DNA from: Onion yellows phytoplasma OY-M
Lineage (GTDB): Bacteria > Bacillota_I > Bacilli_A > Acholeplasmatales > Acholeplasmataceae
NCBI GenBank assembly: GCA_000009845.1
Contig: AP006628.2
Location: forward strand, 186,001 to 250,000
Direction of reading: 5' to 3'
DNA length: 64,000 bases
Under the pieces are notes generated by a model that had not been told where the DNA came from, made no database searches, and saw nothing but the letters and a program-made list of their open reading frames with translations. How positions within the stretch are numbered: the stretch's first letter is position 1; each line of letters opens with the position of its first letter. The translations under genes and the position numbers were made by a program. Shown here piece after piece: positions 7,889 to 18,008 of the stretch.

Positions 7889-8648
7889 AACAAAAACTCC
7901 GCCACAAAGTCAAAAAACCAAATCCATGCTTTTAATTTTAAAAAAAAGTATGATTATTATTTTAGATTTTTTTCTAATCTATCTCTTTATTGCTTCTTTG
8001 GGTAATGCTTTTTTTCCTAAATATTCAGCCAAATATCTAGGCATTGCTGCTTTTCCTGTGGCTTCTGGTAGTATGGAACCTTTTTTACATGGTCCTAAAA
8101 ATGAGGATTCAGGACAAATAGGGGATTTAGTTTTTATTAGAGGTGTTTGGGACGCTTCCAAACTTATGCCTGTTGGTGCTGTTGATGGGAAACAAATCAC
8201 CAAAAATCCTACAACCAAACCTTATAAAGTAGGCGCAACTCATCCAAAAAACGGCGATGTTGTAATTTTTGAAAACCCTAATTATAATAATCCTAATGTT
8301 TCTGAACAAGAAAGACAAGCAGCCCAAAAACATCGTTTTATTATTCATAGAGTCGTTTATAATGATTCAAAAAACGAATTAATTGGCACTTGGGGTGATG
8401 CAAATGATACCCAACACAAATACGAACAAAAAATTCCTTATCACAAAATTGTAGGCAAATATGTTTGTAAAGACCGTTATATTTTTCCATCCATCAAAAA
8501 TTTCTTTTCTGATCTGTTTGCTTATATTGGTTCTTTCTTTGCTTTTTTATTCGAAAATCCCTTATATTTGTTTTTAATAATCGTTTATTTAATGATTATG
8601 GCTTATTTCTTATATTCCTTAATTAAAGAATTAAAAGCAGCCAAATAA
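7875..8648 (+). CDS. lepB: Signal peptidase I, S26B (ER/archaeal/SipW) type, 257 aa
   Basis: This enzyme removes signal peptides from exported proteins at the outer face of the membrane. A membrane segment lies at about residues 24-46 and a second at about 222-252. The catalytic serine is in SGSMEP (Ser66). The family's general base is in FIIHRV (His158) rather than the lysine of typical bacterial LepB, and conserved Asp residues follow in GDAND (about 175-178). These traits place it in the S26B branch shared with Bacillus SipW, archaea and the eukaryotic ER complex. A secretion-dependent parasite would need it to mature effectors. Start ATG 7875 gives the full N-terminus; its ribosome binding site is distant. 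Confidence 0.9.
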   Translation: MFKNKTKTPPQSQKTKSMLLILKKSMIIILDFFLIYLFIASLGNAFFPKYSAKYLGIAAFPVASGSMEPFLHGPKNEDSGQIGDLVFIRGVWDASKLMPVGAVDGKQITKNPTTKPYKVGATHPKNGDVVIFENPNYNNPNVSEQERQAAQKHRFIIHRVVYNDSKNELIGTWGDANDTQHKYEQKIPYHKIVGKYVCKDRYIFPSIKNFFSDLFAYIGSFFAFLFENPLYLFLIIVYLMIMAYFLYSLIKELKAAK

Positions 8649-8729
8649 TTACAAAAATGCAATCAAATAACACCAAATTACAAAATAATACAACAATTTT
8701 ACAATAACAAACCAAAAGGTAAACAATTA

Positions 8730-9371
8730 ATGTGGCAACAAATCATTAATAATCAAAAAACTAAACCTTATTTTAAAAAAATATTTACTTTTTTGCAAGA
8801 AGAAAAAACCAATCACAAAATTATTTATCCCAATCAAGAAGATATTTTTGCAGCTTTTAATTTAACTCCTTTTGAAAAAGTGAAAGTAGTTATTTTGGGG
8901 CAAGATCCTTATCATGGAAAAAATCAAGCTCACGGGTTGTCTTTTAGTGTAAAAACCTTCCAAAAACCACCTAGTTTATCCAATATTTTTAAAGAATTAA
9001 AAAATGATTTACAAATTACTGCTCGCACCAATAATTTAACTAAATGGGCGCTAGAAGGCGTTTTGATGATTAATGCTATTTTGACTGTTGAAAAAGATAA
9101 ACCTTTAAGTCACCATCAAATTGGTTGGCAAGAATTTACCAAAACTATTTTTCAAGCTTTGCAAGCTAAACCAAATATAGTCTATATTTTGTGGGGAAAA
9201 TTTGCTAAAACCTACGAACAATATATTTGTCAATCCCAAAATTGCATAATTAAAAGCCCCCATCCTTCCCCTTTTTCCGCTCATAGAGGCTTTTTTGGAT
9301 CTAAACCTTTTTCTCGTGCTAATAATTATTTACAAACTTGTGGAATTAAAGTTGTTGATTGGAATCTTTAA
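8730..9371 (+). CDS. ung: Uracil-DNA glycosylase, family 1, 213 aa
   Basis: Ung removes uracil arising in DNA from cytosine deamination or dUTP incorporation, starting base excision repair. The water-activating motif GQDPYHG is at about residue 62 and the uracil/DNA-binding motif HPSPFSAHRGFFG at about 180-192, both close to consensus. Length is normal for the family. The adjacent dut gene limits dUTP, so the two lower uracil in DNA together. AAAAGG precedes the ATG by about 11 bases. Confidence 0.95.
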   Translation: MWQQIINNQKTKPYFKKIFTFLQEEKTNHKIIYPNQEDIFAAFNLTPFEKVKVVILGQDPYHGKNQAHGLSFSVKTFQKPPSLSNIFKELKNDLQITARTNNLTKWALEGVLMINAILTVEKDKPLSHHQIGWQEFTKTIFQALQAKPNIVYILWGKFAKTYEQYICQSQNCIIKSPHPSPFSAHRGFFGSKPFSRANNYLQTCGIKVVDWNL

Positions 9372-9554
9372 CTTTTTTATAATATTTTTAATTTTATAAT
9401 ATTTAAACCTATTTTGTTGAAAATTTTTATTTTTGCCACCTTTTTAATTATTTTTTGTTTCTCGTTTTGTATTATTTTTATTTTGTGATTTGCATTTATT
9501 AATTTAAAAGTAAAATTACTAACCACCCCAAAAGAAAGCCAAGGTTTCATTTTT

Positions 9555-10007
9555 ATGAATAAAACAAACCGTTTTTTTGAAAAAGTAAGCAGTTATCAAA
9601 ATCAAGGAATCAACCTTCCCCAACGTCAAACCAAATTCAGCGCTGGTTATGATTTTGAAGCAGCCCAAAGCATGGAAATCCCACCGCAAACATTCATTTT
9701 GGTTCCCACAGGAATTAAAGCATCTTTTCCTTGGAATGAAGTTTTATTAATTTATGTAAGGTCTTCTTTGCCCTTGAAAAAACAACTAACCCTTGCCAAC
9801 GGCGTGGGAGTAGTCGATAGTGATTATTATAATAATTTGCAAAATGAAGGTCATATTTTTATTGCCTTGTATAATTTTTCTAAAAACCCAGTTCAAGTTT
9901 GTAAAGGCGAAAGAATTGCACAAGGAATTTTTCAACCCTTTTTTCAAATTACCCAAGAAAAAGAAAATAATTTTGCCAGAAAAGGCGGTTTTGGTAGCAC
10001 AAAGTAA
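9555..10007 (+). CDS. dut: dUTP diphosphatase, 150 aa
   Basis: Dut hydrolyses dUTP to dUMP and pyrophosphate, supplying a dTMP precursor and keeping uracil out of DNA. The five motifs of trimeric dUTPases can be followed: AGYDF at about residue 30, RSSLPLK at about 73, NGVGVVDSDYY at about 85-95, GERIAQ at about 122, and a C-terminal RKGGFGSTK that closes over the active site. Length is typical. It follows ung with a spacing of 183 bases. Confidence 0.93.
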   Translation: MNKTNRFFEKVSSYQNQGINLPQRQTKFSAGYDFEAAQSMEIPPQTFILVPTGIKASFPWNEVLLIYVRSSLPLKKQLTLANGVGVVDSDYYNNLQNEGHIFIALYNFSKNPVQVCKGERIAQGIFQPFFQITQEKENNFARKGGFGSTK

Positions 10008-10035
10008 CAAAATTGTATCCAAATCAACAAAAACA

Positions 10036-10064
10036 TTGTTAAATGGTTTTAAATATGGTAAAAT
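10036..10064 (+). promoter_or_regulatory. Promoter candidate upstream of rpsB
   Basis: TTGTTA at 10036-10041 and TAAAAT at 10059-10064 are separated by 17 bases, with a TGG just before the -10 box (extended -10). Confidence 0.55.
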
Positions 10065-10428
10065 ATGTTAGGAAAAAAGTTATTTATTTTTATTTTTATT
10101 ATTTCAAAAACATTTTATTGTTTGTTCTTTGTTCTTGGTTTTTTAATGTATTTGTTTGTTTGTTGCCGTTTTTGCTACTAGGCAAACCATTTTGCCCGTC
10201 AATTTTGATTATTTAATTATTTTTTTAATTGTTATATTTGTGATTTATAAATTTATAATTATCAAATAATTATTAAAACGCCATTTTCCTTCCCCAAACA
10301 AACTTGCAAAAAAGCTTTTATTTAATTATAAGGGATGTATAAATGCATTGCTCAAACATTTTTGACACAATTAAAAAATTTAGCAATTTAGCAATTTGTC
10401 ACAATATTTGCAAATAGAAATAAAAACT

Positions 10429-10444
10429 TGATGATGCATCATCA
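10429..10444. promoter_or_regulatory. Perfect 16-base palindrome in the rpsB leader
   Basis: TGATGATG is followed directly by its inverted complement CATCATCA. This is an unusually long perfect palindrome for this A+T-rich sequence and could be an operator. It has no loop, so an RNA hairpin is less likely. Confidence 0.35.
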
Positions 10445-10609
10445 TTTTGGATCAATTTTGATACACAATTCACAATTAAAAAATGTATTAAATAGTTAAA
10501 ATGCAAAAGCCCAAACACAAACAAAATTATCATTTATTTATTTTTTATCATAATTTAACACAATATTTCAAAAAATATCAATTAAAATAAAAAGGAGTTT
10601 TTAATAACA

Positions 10610-11425
10610 ATGGCAGTAGTTACAACAAAACAATTATTAGAATCAGGAGTATATTTTGGTCATGCCACTCGCAAATGGAATCCCAAAATGAAACCCTACA
10701 TTTTTACTTCTAGAAATGGCATTCACATCATCAACTTGAAAAAAACCTCAGAAGAAATTGAAAAAGCTTATCAAGAATTGCTAAACATCATTACTTCAGG
10801 CGGTAAAGCTTTATTTTTAGGAACTAAAAAACAAATTCAATCAGCGATTAGAGAAGAAGCGCAACGTTCACAACAATACTACGTGGATCATCGTTGGTTA
10901 GGTGGCACATTAACTAATTTCAAAACTATTTTAAAAAGAATCGAATTACTTCATTTGCTCCACAAACAAGAAGAAGAAGGACTTTGGAAAAAACTTCCTA
11001 AAAAAGAAGTAGTGCAATTAAAGCGTAAAAGAGACAAATTAGAAAAATTCTTAGGCGGCATCAAAGACATGAAAGACTTGCCTCAAGCTATTTTTGTTGT
11101 TGACCCAGAAAAAGAAAGCATCGCAGTTGCCGAAGCGCGCAAATTAGGAATCAAAGTTTTTGGAATTGTAGACACTAACTGCGACCCTGATTTAGTAGAC
11201 TACATTATTCCTGCTAATGACGACGCTATTAGAGGAGTGAAATTAATTATTTGGTTAATGGCTAATGCTTGTGTTGAAGGCACTGGTGGCGTTGCTGAAA
11301 AAGCAGAAACTTTTGATGCTAAAAACCCATTAAAACCTCAAAATTACAATGCCCCTAACAAACGTCCTTACCAAGATTCACCAAGAAAACCATCTTACCA
11401 AAATCAAAATCAAAACCAAATATAA
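10610..11425 (+). CDS. rpsB: 30S ribosomal protein S2, 271 aa
   Basis: S2 binds the small subunit near S1/bS21 at the mRNA exit side. Recognisable segments are [15 protein letters not shown] near the N-terminus, the coiled-coil region at about 100-150, and VVDPEKE...[18 protein letters not shown] at about 165-205. A Pro/Asn/Gln-rich tail of about 30 residues extends beyond the usual end. AAAAGGAG lies before the ATG. It heads the conserved order rpsB-tsf-pyrH-frr-cdsA. Confidence 0.97.
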   Translation: MAVVTTKQLLESGVYFGHATRKWNPKMKPYIFTSRNGIHIINLKKTSEEIEKAYQELLNIITSGGKALFLGTKKQIQSAIREEAQRSQQYYVDHRWLGGTLTNFKTILKRIELLHLLHKQEEEGLWKKLPKKEVVQLKRKRDKLEKFLGGIKDMKDLPQAIFVVDPEKESIAVAEARKLGIKVFGIVDTNCDPDLVDYIIPANDDAIRGVKLIIWLMANACVEGTGGVAEKAETFDAKNPLKPQNYNAPNKRPYQDSPRKPSYQNQNQNQI

Positions 11426-11526
11426 TTAAACTTTTTTTGGTCCTTAACTAACCAATACGCAATTTTTATTTTTACAATTTATAATTAAAAGTAATTAAAT
11501 CATTAAAATTTAGAATGGAGCAACAA

Positions 11527-12351
11527 ATGAAAATTACAGCCGAAATGATTAAGGATTTACGTCAAAAAACGCATGCTGGAATGAAGGAATGTCACAAAGC
11601 TTTACAACAAACTGAAGGCAACATCGAAAAAGCCATCGTGTTTTTAAGAGAAAAAGGCATCATTAAAGCAGCTCAAAAACAAGGACGTGCAACTTCTGAA
11701 GGCATCACTAATATTGTTTTTGATGGCAATAACGCTTTTTTATATGAAATCAATTCTGAGACTGATTTTGTTTCCAAAAACGAACATTTTCAACAATTAG
11801 TAAAAGTGCTTGGAGAAATTATTTTAAAAAACCAATTATCTAACGCCAAAGACCTTTTAGCCTTTAATTACCAAAATAAAACCGTTCAAGAATTATTGTT
11901 AGAAAAAACCTCAGTTTTGGGCGAAAACATTACTCTTAAACGTGTTTTAAAAGTTACTAAAAAGCCTCAAGAATCTTTTGGAACTTACAAACACCAAGGC
12001 GGACGTATTTCTGTTTTGGTAGTTTTAAAAAACGACTGCCCTTCTGTATCAGAAGACATAGCGATGCATATAGCTGCTTCCAAACCGCAATTTTTAACTC
12101 CTGACAAAGTAGATCCTACATTTTTAGCAGAAGAAAAAAAGATTTTACATAAACAAACCGCCAAAGAATTATCCGACAAACCCGCACAAATGATAGAAAA
12201 AATTGTTGAAAATCGTTTAGGCAAAATGTTAAAAGACATGTGTTTATCAGAACAACCTTTTGTCAAAAATGCAGATCAAAAAGTAAAAGATTATCTTAAA
12301 GCCAACAACACTGATGTAGTTTCTTATGTGCGTTGGGAAATGGGCAACTAA
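11527..12351 (+). CDS. tsf: Elongation factor Ts, 274 aa
   Basis: EF-Ts exchanges GDP for GTP on EF-Tu. The N-terminal UBA-like domain ([17 protein letters not shown]) and the core motif ETDFVSKNE at about residue 80 are clear, and the length is normal. I chose ATG 11527 because GGAG lies 6 bases before it; an in-frame ATG at 11515 would overlap that site and add four residues not typical of the family. Confidence 0.96.
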
Positions 12352-12446
12352 TAATTCAAAAATCTTTATTTCATACTTTATTTAACAAACTCAAATTTAG
12401 ACTCTTTTAAAGATGTTGCAGATGTTTATGAAGAAAGGTTTTGTGG

Positions 12447-13166
12447 ATGCATAAAAAAATTCTTTTAAAATTAAGTGGTGAATCCCTTAAAGGCGAATCT
12501 TCATACGGAATTGACCCTCGCACCATTAAAAAAATTGCTTGGGAAATCAAAGAAATCAAAGATTTAGGAGTCAAAATTGCCATCATTGTAGGAGCAGGTA
12601 ACCTTTGGCGTGGACGCACTGGTGAAGAACTGGGTATGGATCGTTCTCAGGCAGATTATATGGGAATGCTTGGAACTATCATGAATTCTTTAGCTTTGCA
12701 AGATGCCTTAGAACAAACAAATACCATCACACGCGTGATGACTGCCTTTCCTGTTTCTTCGGTAGCCGAACCCTATATTCGCCGTAAAGCTATTCGTCAT
12801 TTGGAAAAAGATAGAGTAGTTATTTTAGGTGCAGGGGCTGGTTCTCCTTACTTTTCCACCGACACTGCTGCTGCCCTAAGAGCTGCTGAACTAAACATTG
12901 ATGTTATTTTAATGGCTAAAAATAATATTGAAGGTGTTTACAATAAAGATCCCAAAAAACATCAAGATGCCGTTTTAATCAAACACATGAAACACCAACA
13001 AATCTTATCTCAAAGACTGGCAGTTATGGATATTACAGCCGCTTCTCTTTGTTTAGAAAATAACATCGATATTTTAGTTTTTAATATGTTAAAAAAAGGT
13101 AATATCAAAAAAGTTGTACTCAAAGAAGGCAACATAGGTACTGTTATTAGTTCAAAAGGAGAATAA
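12447..13166 (+). CDS. pyrH: UMP kinase, 239 aa
   Basis: PyrH phosphorylates UMP to UDP as part of pyrimidine nucleotide supply. It is a member of the amino acid kinase fold, with LLKLSGES at the N-terminus, GAGNLWRG at about residue 50, and the [11 protein letters not shown] segment at about 140. ATG 12447 is preceded by AAAGG at 8 bases; an upstream TTG at 12441 is less likely. frr follows within 2 bases, so the two are translated together. Confidence 0.95.
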   Translation: MHKKILLKLSGESLKGESSYGIDPRTIKKIAWEIKEIKDLGVKIAIIVGAGNLWRGRTGEELGMDRSQADYMGMLGTIMNSLALQDALEQTNTITRVMTAFPVSSVAEPYIRRKAIRHLEKDRVVILGAGAGSPYFSTDTAAALRAAELNIDVILMAKNNIEGVYNKDPKKHQDAVLIKHMKHQQILSQRLAVMDITAASLCLENNIDILVFNMLKKGNIKKVVLKEGNIGTVISSKGE

Positions 13167-13168
13167 AT

Positions 13169-13723
13169 ATGCAACAACTTGCCAAAGATATTCTTGCGTC
13201 GTTAGAAACTAAAATGACTCAAGCCCAAGAAGTAATGTTAAAAAACTTTTGCGATATTCGCACTGGAACTGCTAATCCTAATATTTTAGATAAAATTACT
13301 GTTAATTATTATGGAGCACCCACTTTTTTAAAAACGTTAGCCTCTATTAGCGTTTCTGAAGGCAACCAACTCAACATCAAACCTTACGATAGCACTTTAA
13401 TTCCTAATATTAAAAAAGTTCTTTTGGCATCTAATCTAGGAATCACTCCTCAAACTGATGGTTTAGTTGTAAGACTTGTTTTCCCCAAACCAACCGAAGA
13501 GAGAAGAAAAGCTTTAATGAAAGAAGTAGAGCAACTAGCAGAAAAGACCAAAGTAGCTATTAGAAACGTGCGTCGCGAAGGCAATGACAAAATCAAAAAA
13601 GTGGAACTTACTAAAGATTTAGAAACTTTTTATTTAAATCAAATTCAAACATTAACTGATAAAAACATTAAACTTATTGAAAAACACACCACCACTAAAA
13701 ACACTGAATTATTAAAAGCTTAA
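13169..13723 (+). CDS. frr: Ribosome recycling factor, 184 aa
   Basis: RRF works with EF-G to split the post-termination ribosome. It has the conserved [27 protein letters not shown], and C-terminal [13 protein letters not shown] segments at the usual positions, and standard length. AAAAGGAG sits inside the end of pyrH, and the gap to pyrH is 2 bases. Confidence 0.96.
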   Translation: MQQLAKDILASLETKMTQAQEVMLKNFCDIRTGTANPNILDKITVNYYGAPTFLKTLASISVSEGNQLNIKPYDSTLIPNIKKVLLASNLGITPQTDGLVVRLVFPKPTEERRKALMKEVEQLAEKTKVAIRNVRREGNDKIKKVELTKDLETFYLNQIQTLTDKNIKLIEKHTTTKNTELLKA

Positions 13724-13794
13724 AATGATTTCGTTTTCCAAATACAACAATTTTACCCAATTTTTACCTTTCGCTTTAAAAAAAGGAGGTTTAT

Positions 13795-14712
13795 ATGATA
13801 AAAAAGAGAATAATAACAGGGGCCACCTTAGTTTTATTTTCTTTTTTCTTTTATTATTATGCCCCTTTAGAAATCAAATTTGTAGTTTTTGCCCTTTTAG
13901 CAATAAAAGCAGTGCAAGAAATGTTTTTTATACTCAAACATCCCAAAGATAACCAAAAACAGACCTTTATTAAATTTGGGTTAGTTGCCACTTCTACTTT
14001 ATTATTTTTTACAGTTGTTTGTTTGATGTTGTATCCAAATATTTGTCAAAATCAAAACTTAATAAAAGACGCAAAACAATTAAACTTTTTATTCCTTAAT
14101 AAAGACACATTTGTATCCCTAACAAAATCAACTCCCTCGAACCTAAATTTTTTCCTTCTTTTATTCTTACCTTTTGTGTTAGTTTTAATAATGCTAGTTT
14201 TTTTACCTTTTTTGCAAACTAAAGATGTAAGCAAAACCTTTCTTATCACCTTTTATATTGGTTTTTTGATGGCTTGTCTTTTTTCTTTGTTTTTCCTGCA
14301 TTGGCATTATTTGCTTTTGTTTTTTTTAGCAGTTATGCTCACTGATTCTTCTGCTTTTTTAGCACGTTTCCCGCGTTTTTGCCCCTTTTTAGGAACAAGA
14401 CCCCTAGCTTTTCACCTAAGTCCTAAAAAAACTCAAAAAGGTGCTATTTTAGGCACTTTTGGCTCTACTATAACAGTCTTGATGGTCTTTTTATTTATTG
14501 ATTGCAACTCTTGCATTAGTTTTCCCATCTATGCTTTTTTAATTTCTATTATTTCTCAAATTAGCGATTTGTTAGCTTCCAAATTTAAAAGAGATTATGG
14601 CATCAAAGACTTTGGAAGTTTCCTTCCAGGTCATGGTGGTTTTTTAGATAGGTTTGATTCTTGGCTTTTGAGTTCTTTTTTTGCTCTCATACTCTTTAAT
14701 TTACCTTTTTAA
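13795..14712 (+). CDS. cdsA: Phosphatidate cytidylyltransferase (CDP-diglyceride synthase), 305 aa
   Basis: CdsA makes CDP-diacylglycerol from phosphatidic acid and CTP, the branch point for membrane phospholipids. It has about seven or eight hydrophobic segments. The C-terminal family signature (IKDFGSFLPGHGGFLDRFDS) is intact at about residues 270-290. AAAGGAGG lies close before the ATG. It closes the rpsB-tsf-pyrH-frr group, a widely conserved neighbourhood. The N-terminal half is weakly conserved. Confidence 0.92.
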   Translation: MIKKRIITGATLVLFSFFFYYYAPLEIKFVVFALLAIKAVQEMFFILKHPKDNQKQTFIKFGLVATSTLLFFTVVCLMLYPNICQNQNLIKDAKQLNFLFLNKDTFVSLTKSTPSNLNFFLLLFLPFVLVLIMLVFLPFLQTKDVSKTFLITFYIGFLMACLFSLFFLHWHYLLLFFLAVMLTDSSAFLARFPRFCPFLGTRPLAFHLSPKKTQKGAILGTFGSTITVLMVFLFIDCNSCISFPIYAFLISIISQISDLLASKFKRDYGIKDFGSFLPGHGGFLDRFDSWLLSSFFALILFNLPF

Positions 14713-14779
14713 ACAAATCCAAACTACCATATTTATTTATATTTTTTCAACATTTAATCTTTTTGCCCTTGCCTTGTTA

Positions 14780-14788
14780 TGATATAAT
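14780..14788 (+). promoter_or_regulatory. Extended -10 promoter element before tpiA
   Basis: TG, one base, then a perfect TATAAT at 14783-14788. No -35 box fits at 17 bases. The element lies about 185 bases before the tpiA start. Confidence 0.5.
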
Positions 14789-14973
14789 TTTATTTGTAAA
14801 TGTTAATATAAAATAATAACTCTTTTCGCGTTTTTCCTTTCTCTTTATCACAAATTTAAATTCAATATTTTAAAACTTTTTAACAATTTCCATTTCAAAA
14901 ATATTGATTTAAAAAATTAGTTCAAATTTGTCCACCATCTATTTTTTGTAAAAAAATATTAAAGGAGTAATTT

Positions 14974-15798
14974 ATGAATTACAAACCAAGAACAAAAGTG
15001 ATTGCAGGTAATTGGAAAATGTACAAATGCAAAGACGAAGCCCTGGAATTCATCCAAAAAGTAAGCTTGCAAGTTCCTGACCAAACCCAAGTCCAAACTT
15101 TAATTTTCCCCCAACTTACCTTATTAGATTCCTTAGCACAACTCCAAGGCACTAATTTACAAGTAGGGGCCCAAAATATGTTTTATGAATCCGAAGGCGC
15201 TTTTACTGGCGAAGTTTCACCACAAAATTTGCTTTCATTAGGTGTCAAGCACGTTTTATTAGGACACAGCGAAAGAAGAACTTTTTTTGGAGAAACCGAT
15301 CAAACAGTTAATCTAAAACTTTTATCAGCTCTCAAACACAAATTAGTTCCTACTGTTTGTGTGGGCGAATCGCTTCTTACCAAGGAAAATAACCAAACCC
15401 AAGTTTTTTTAGACCAACAATTAACCAACATTTTTGCAGGTGTTCCAGAAGAAGCATTACAAAACATCATCATCGCTTATGAACCGGTTTGGGCAATTGG
15501 TACAGGCAAAAGTGCAACTCCCCAAGATGCTAACAAAGTCATTGAACAAATCAGAGACAAAGTCACTGCACTTTATTCTTCCCAAGCATCTTGTGCCATG
15601 AGAATTATTTACGGCGGTTCAGTGTCTGTTGCCAACATTAAAACCATTTTAGAACAACCCGCTATTGATGGCATTTTAGCAGGAAAAGCTTCCCTCCAAA
15701 CTGAGGATTTTTTATTTTTTGCTCAAATAGCAAGCAAACAAGCCTTAGCTTCCACTAAAGATATTTTTCAAAAAAATGATTGTCCTTTTTGCTGTTAA
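14974..15798 (+). CDS. tpiA: Triosephosphate isomerase, 274 aa
   Basis: TpiA interconverts dihydroxyacetone phosphate and glyceraldehyde 3-phosphate. The substrate lysine is in GNWKMYK, the catalytic histidine in GHSERR at about 98, the catalytic glutamate in [10 protein letters not shown] at about 170, and the phosphate-binding YGGSV at about 215. The protein is about 20 residues longer than usual; the extension ends in the cysteine-rich NDCPFCC, recalling the tail of AckA. AAAGGAG precedes the ATG. It starts a glycolytic neighbourhood with fbaA, pgk and gapA. Confidence 0.96.
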   Translation: MNYKPRTKVIAGNWKMYKCKDEALEFIQKVSLQVPDQTQVQTLIFPQLTLLDSLAQLQGTNLQVGAQNMFYESEGAFTGEVSPQNLLSLGVKHVLLGHSERRTFFGETDQTVNLKLLSALKHKLVPTVCVGESLLTKENNQTQVFLDQQLTNIFAGVPEEALQNIIIAYEPVWAIGTGKSATPQDANKVIEQIRDKVTALYSSQASCAMRIIYGGSVSVANIKTILEQPAIDGILAGKASLQTEDFLFFAQIASKQALASTKDIFQKNDCPFCC

Positions 15799-15976
15799 TT
15801 CCAATTTACAATTAGGAAAATAAGACAAACATTTAGCAAAAGTTTTTATTTTAATTTGCTACAATTAATTAATTCATCCCCTTTTTTTCTAATTTCATTT
15901 TTGCATTTTTTCTTTCATTTTTGCATTTCATCATTTTTTGTGTTTCTCAAATACGATAGGATAATAGGAGTTTCAA

Positions 15977-16774
15977 ATGAAACAAAAAAAAGAATCTTTA
16001 TTTATTTTTGATATTGATGGCACCCTTTTAAGTTCTAAATATAAAAAAATCTTTCCCCAAACAATCAAAGCCATCCAAACTTTAGCCCAAAACCCTGATA
16101 ATGTTTTAGCAGTTGCCACAGGAAGAAACATTAAAAGAATAGATGTTTTAGGCAATTTGCTACCTTATTTCAAACATTTTGTCTTTTTTAACGGCGGTCT
16201 TACTAAATATTTTGATAAAGTAATTGATGATAGACCTTTTAAAAAAGAAGTAGTCAAAGAACTAATCGCAAAAGCCCATCAAGCCAAAATTCACATAGGT
16301 CTTACAGGAATGACACAAGAAATTGTACCAAGCCCACAAGACTTAATTCCGCCTTCATTAGGAGAACTTTACTGCACTAATAAAAAATCTGTAGTGGACC
16401 CTGAATTTCATCTGCACAACAATGTTTATCAAGTGTGGTTATTCGAACCCAACAAAGAAAAATTGCAAAATTTTCTTAAAGATTTGAAAGATTTGCAAGC
16501 GTATTATTGGAGAACTAATGGTGGTGTTGATTTGGTGCCTCAAAGTGTGAATAAAACTTGTGGTATTAAAAAATTAAAAGAACTTTACCCCCATCATCAA
16601 TTAGTTTGTGTAGGGGACGGCTATAATGATGTTGAAATGCTTAAATTAGCTGATGTAGGCATCGGATTGGAAAACACCAATTGCCAAGAAATAAAAGATA
16701 ATTGCAATCTTTTAGCTCCTCATATCGACGATGATAAATTCTATGATTTTTTAAAACTACACCATTTAGTTTAA
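15977..16774 (+). CDS. HAD-superfamily (Cof-type) phosphatase, 265 aa
   Basis: This is a IIB-type haloacid dehalogenase hydrolase, which usually removes phosphate from sugar phosphates, nucleotides or flavins. Motif I is FDIDGTLL with the nucleophilic Asp at about residue 11. Motif II lies in VATGRN, and motif IV is GDGYNDVEML at about 213. A cap domain lies between them. The substrate cannot be told from sequence. Its position between tpiA and fbaA suggests, weakly, a role in sugar phosphate turnover. GGAG precedes the ATG. Confidence 0.88.
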   Translation: MKQKKESLFIFDIDGTLLSSKYKKIFPQTIKAIQTLAQNPDNVLAVATGRNIKRIDVLGNLLPYFKHFVFFNGGLTKYFDKVIDDRPFKKEVVKELIAKAHQAKIHIGLTGMTQEIVPSPQDLIPPSLGELYCTNKKSVVDPEFHLHNNVYQVWLFEPNKEKLQNFLKDLKDLQAYYWRTNGGVDLVPQSVNKTCGIKKLKELYPHHQLVCVGDGYNDVEMLKLADVGIGLENTNCQEIKDNCNLLAPHIDDDKFYDFLKLHHLV

Positions 16775-17035
16775 TTTTTTCTTTTGGATTTTGATTTTAA
16801 AACAGCATGAATTTTTACTTACTTTTATAATTTTTATATTTTTTTCTCTGTTTTGTGATTTTAAAACTGTTAATTTGCATTCCTTTTGACCAAAAATAAT
16901 ATATTTTGTTTTTTGCACTTATACTTGCAAAACTACCCAGAATCCTAAATTATTTTTTAGTCCAAAAGCCAATTAACAAACCTCATTAATTACAATTTAG
17001 ATGCAAATCTAAAACCAAAGAAAGGATTAAGTTAA

Positions 17036-17902
17036 ATGTTAACTTCCGATAAAAATGTTCTTTTAAAAGCGCATCAACAAGAATACGCTATAGCTCAAGT
17101 AAATATTAATAATTTAGAATGGACCAAAGCTGCTTTACAAACTGCCGAAGAACTAAAATCACCTGTTATTTTAGGAGTATCCGAAGGAGCTGCGAAATAT
17201 ATGGGAGGGCTTAAAACAGTCGTTGCAATGGTAAGAGAACTAGACGCCTTTTATAAGGTTTCTGTCCCTGTTATTTTGCATTTAGATCACGGTTCTTATG
17301 AAGGTGCTAAACAAGCAATGGAGGCAGGATTCACTTCTGTTATGTTTGATGGCAGTCATTATGATTTTGCCCAAAATTTAAGTAAAACCAAAGAAATCAC
17401 CGAGATATGTCACCAAAAAGGACTTTTAATAGAAGCAGAAGTTGGGGGCATCGGCGGCGAAGAAGACGGCATTATTGGTCAAGGAGAAATTGCAGATCCT
17501 CAAGAATGCAAACAAATTGCTGATTTAGGTGTTGATATGCTTGCTGCTGGAATTGGTAATGTGCACGGTAAATATCCTGATAATTGGACAGGACTTGATT
17601 TTAGTGTTTTTGCCAAAATTAGAGAACTTACCAACAAACAAACGCCCCTAGTACTGCACGGAGGCACTGGTATTCCTGAAGACATGATTAAAAAAGCTAT
17701 TTCTTTGGGAGTAGTAAAAATCAACGTCAACACTGAATTTCAATTAGTTTTTGCCCAAGCTACTAGACAATACATTGAAGAAAAAAAAGATTTAACAGAC
17801 AAAGGTTTTGATCCGCGTAAGTTATTAAATCCCGGCTTTTTAGCTATTAAAGAATTAATGAGACATAAATTAGCTCTTTTTGGTTCAATCAACAAAGCTT
17901 AA
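17036..17902 (+). CDS. fbaA: Class II fructose-bisphosphate aldolase, 288 aa
   Basis: Zinc-dependent aldolase that splits fructose 1,6-bisphosphate. Marks of class II are HLDHG (proton donor Asp and zinc His) at about residue 82, MFDGSHYDF at about 104-112, EAEVGGIGGEEDG at about 135-147, and zinc or phosphate ligands in HGK and LHGGTGI at about 180-210. Length is normal for the short TagA/FbaA class. AAAGGATT precedes the ATG. Confidence 0.95.
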   Translation: MLTSDKNVLLKAHQQEYAIAQVNINNLEWTKAALQTAEELKSPVILGVSEGAAKYMGGLKTVVAMVRELDAFYKVSVPVILHLDHGSYEGAKQAMEAGFTSVMFDGSHYDFAQNLSKTKEITEICHQKGLLIEAEVGGIGGEEDGIIGQGEIADPQECKQIADLGVDMLAAGIGNVHGKYPDNWTGLDFSVFAKIRELTNKQTPLVLHGGTGIPEDMIKKAISLGVVKINVNTEFQLVFAQATRQYIEEKKDLTDKGFDPRKLLNPGFLAIKELMRHKLALFGSINKA

Positions 17903-18008
17903 TTATTGAATATCAATATTTCCCAATTTTAAATCTTTCCCTTAAGAAAATATAGCTACAATTATAAAAAATTTCTTTTTTACATTTTAGAGAAGAAAGG
18001 TCCAAAAT

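Larger units (their letters stand above)
10008..10609. other. 600-base leader region before rpsB
   Basis: No gene is seen. It holds a good promoter at 10036-10064, a small hairpin at 10181-10196 (GGCAAA/TTTGCC), and a perfect 16-base palindrome at 10429-10444. If that promoter is the one used, the rpsB message has a leader of more than 500 bases. In other bacteria the rpsB-tsf leader is bound by S2 for feedback control; whether this one works that way is unknown. Confidence 0.5.
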
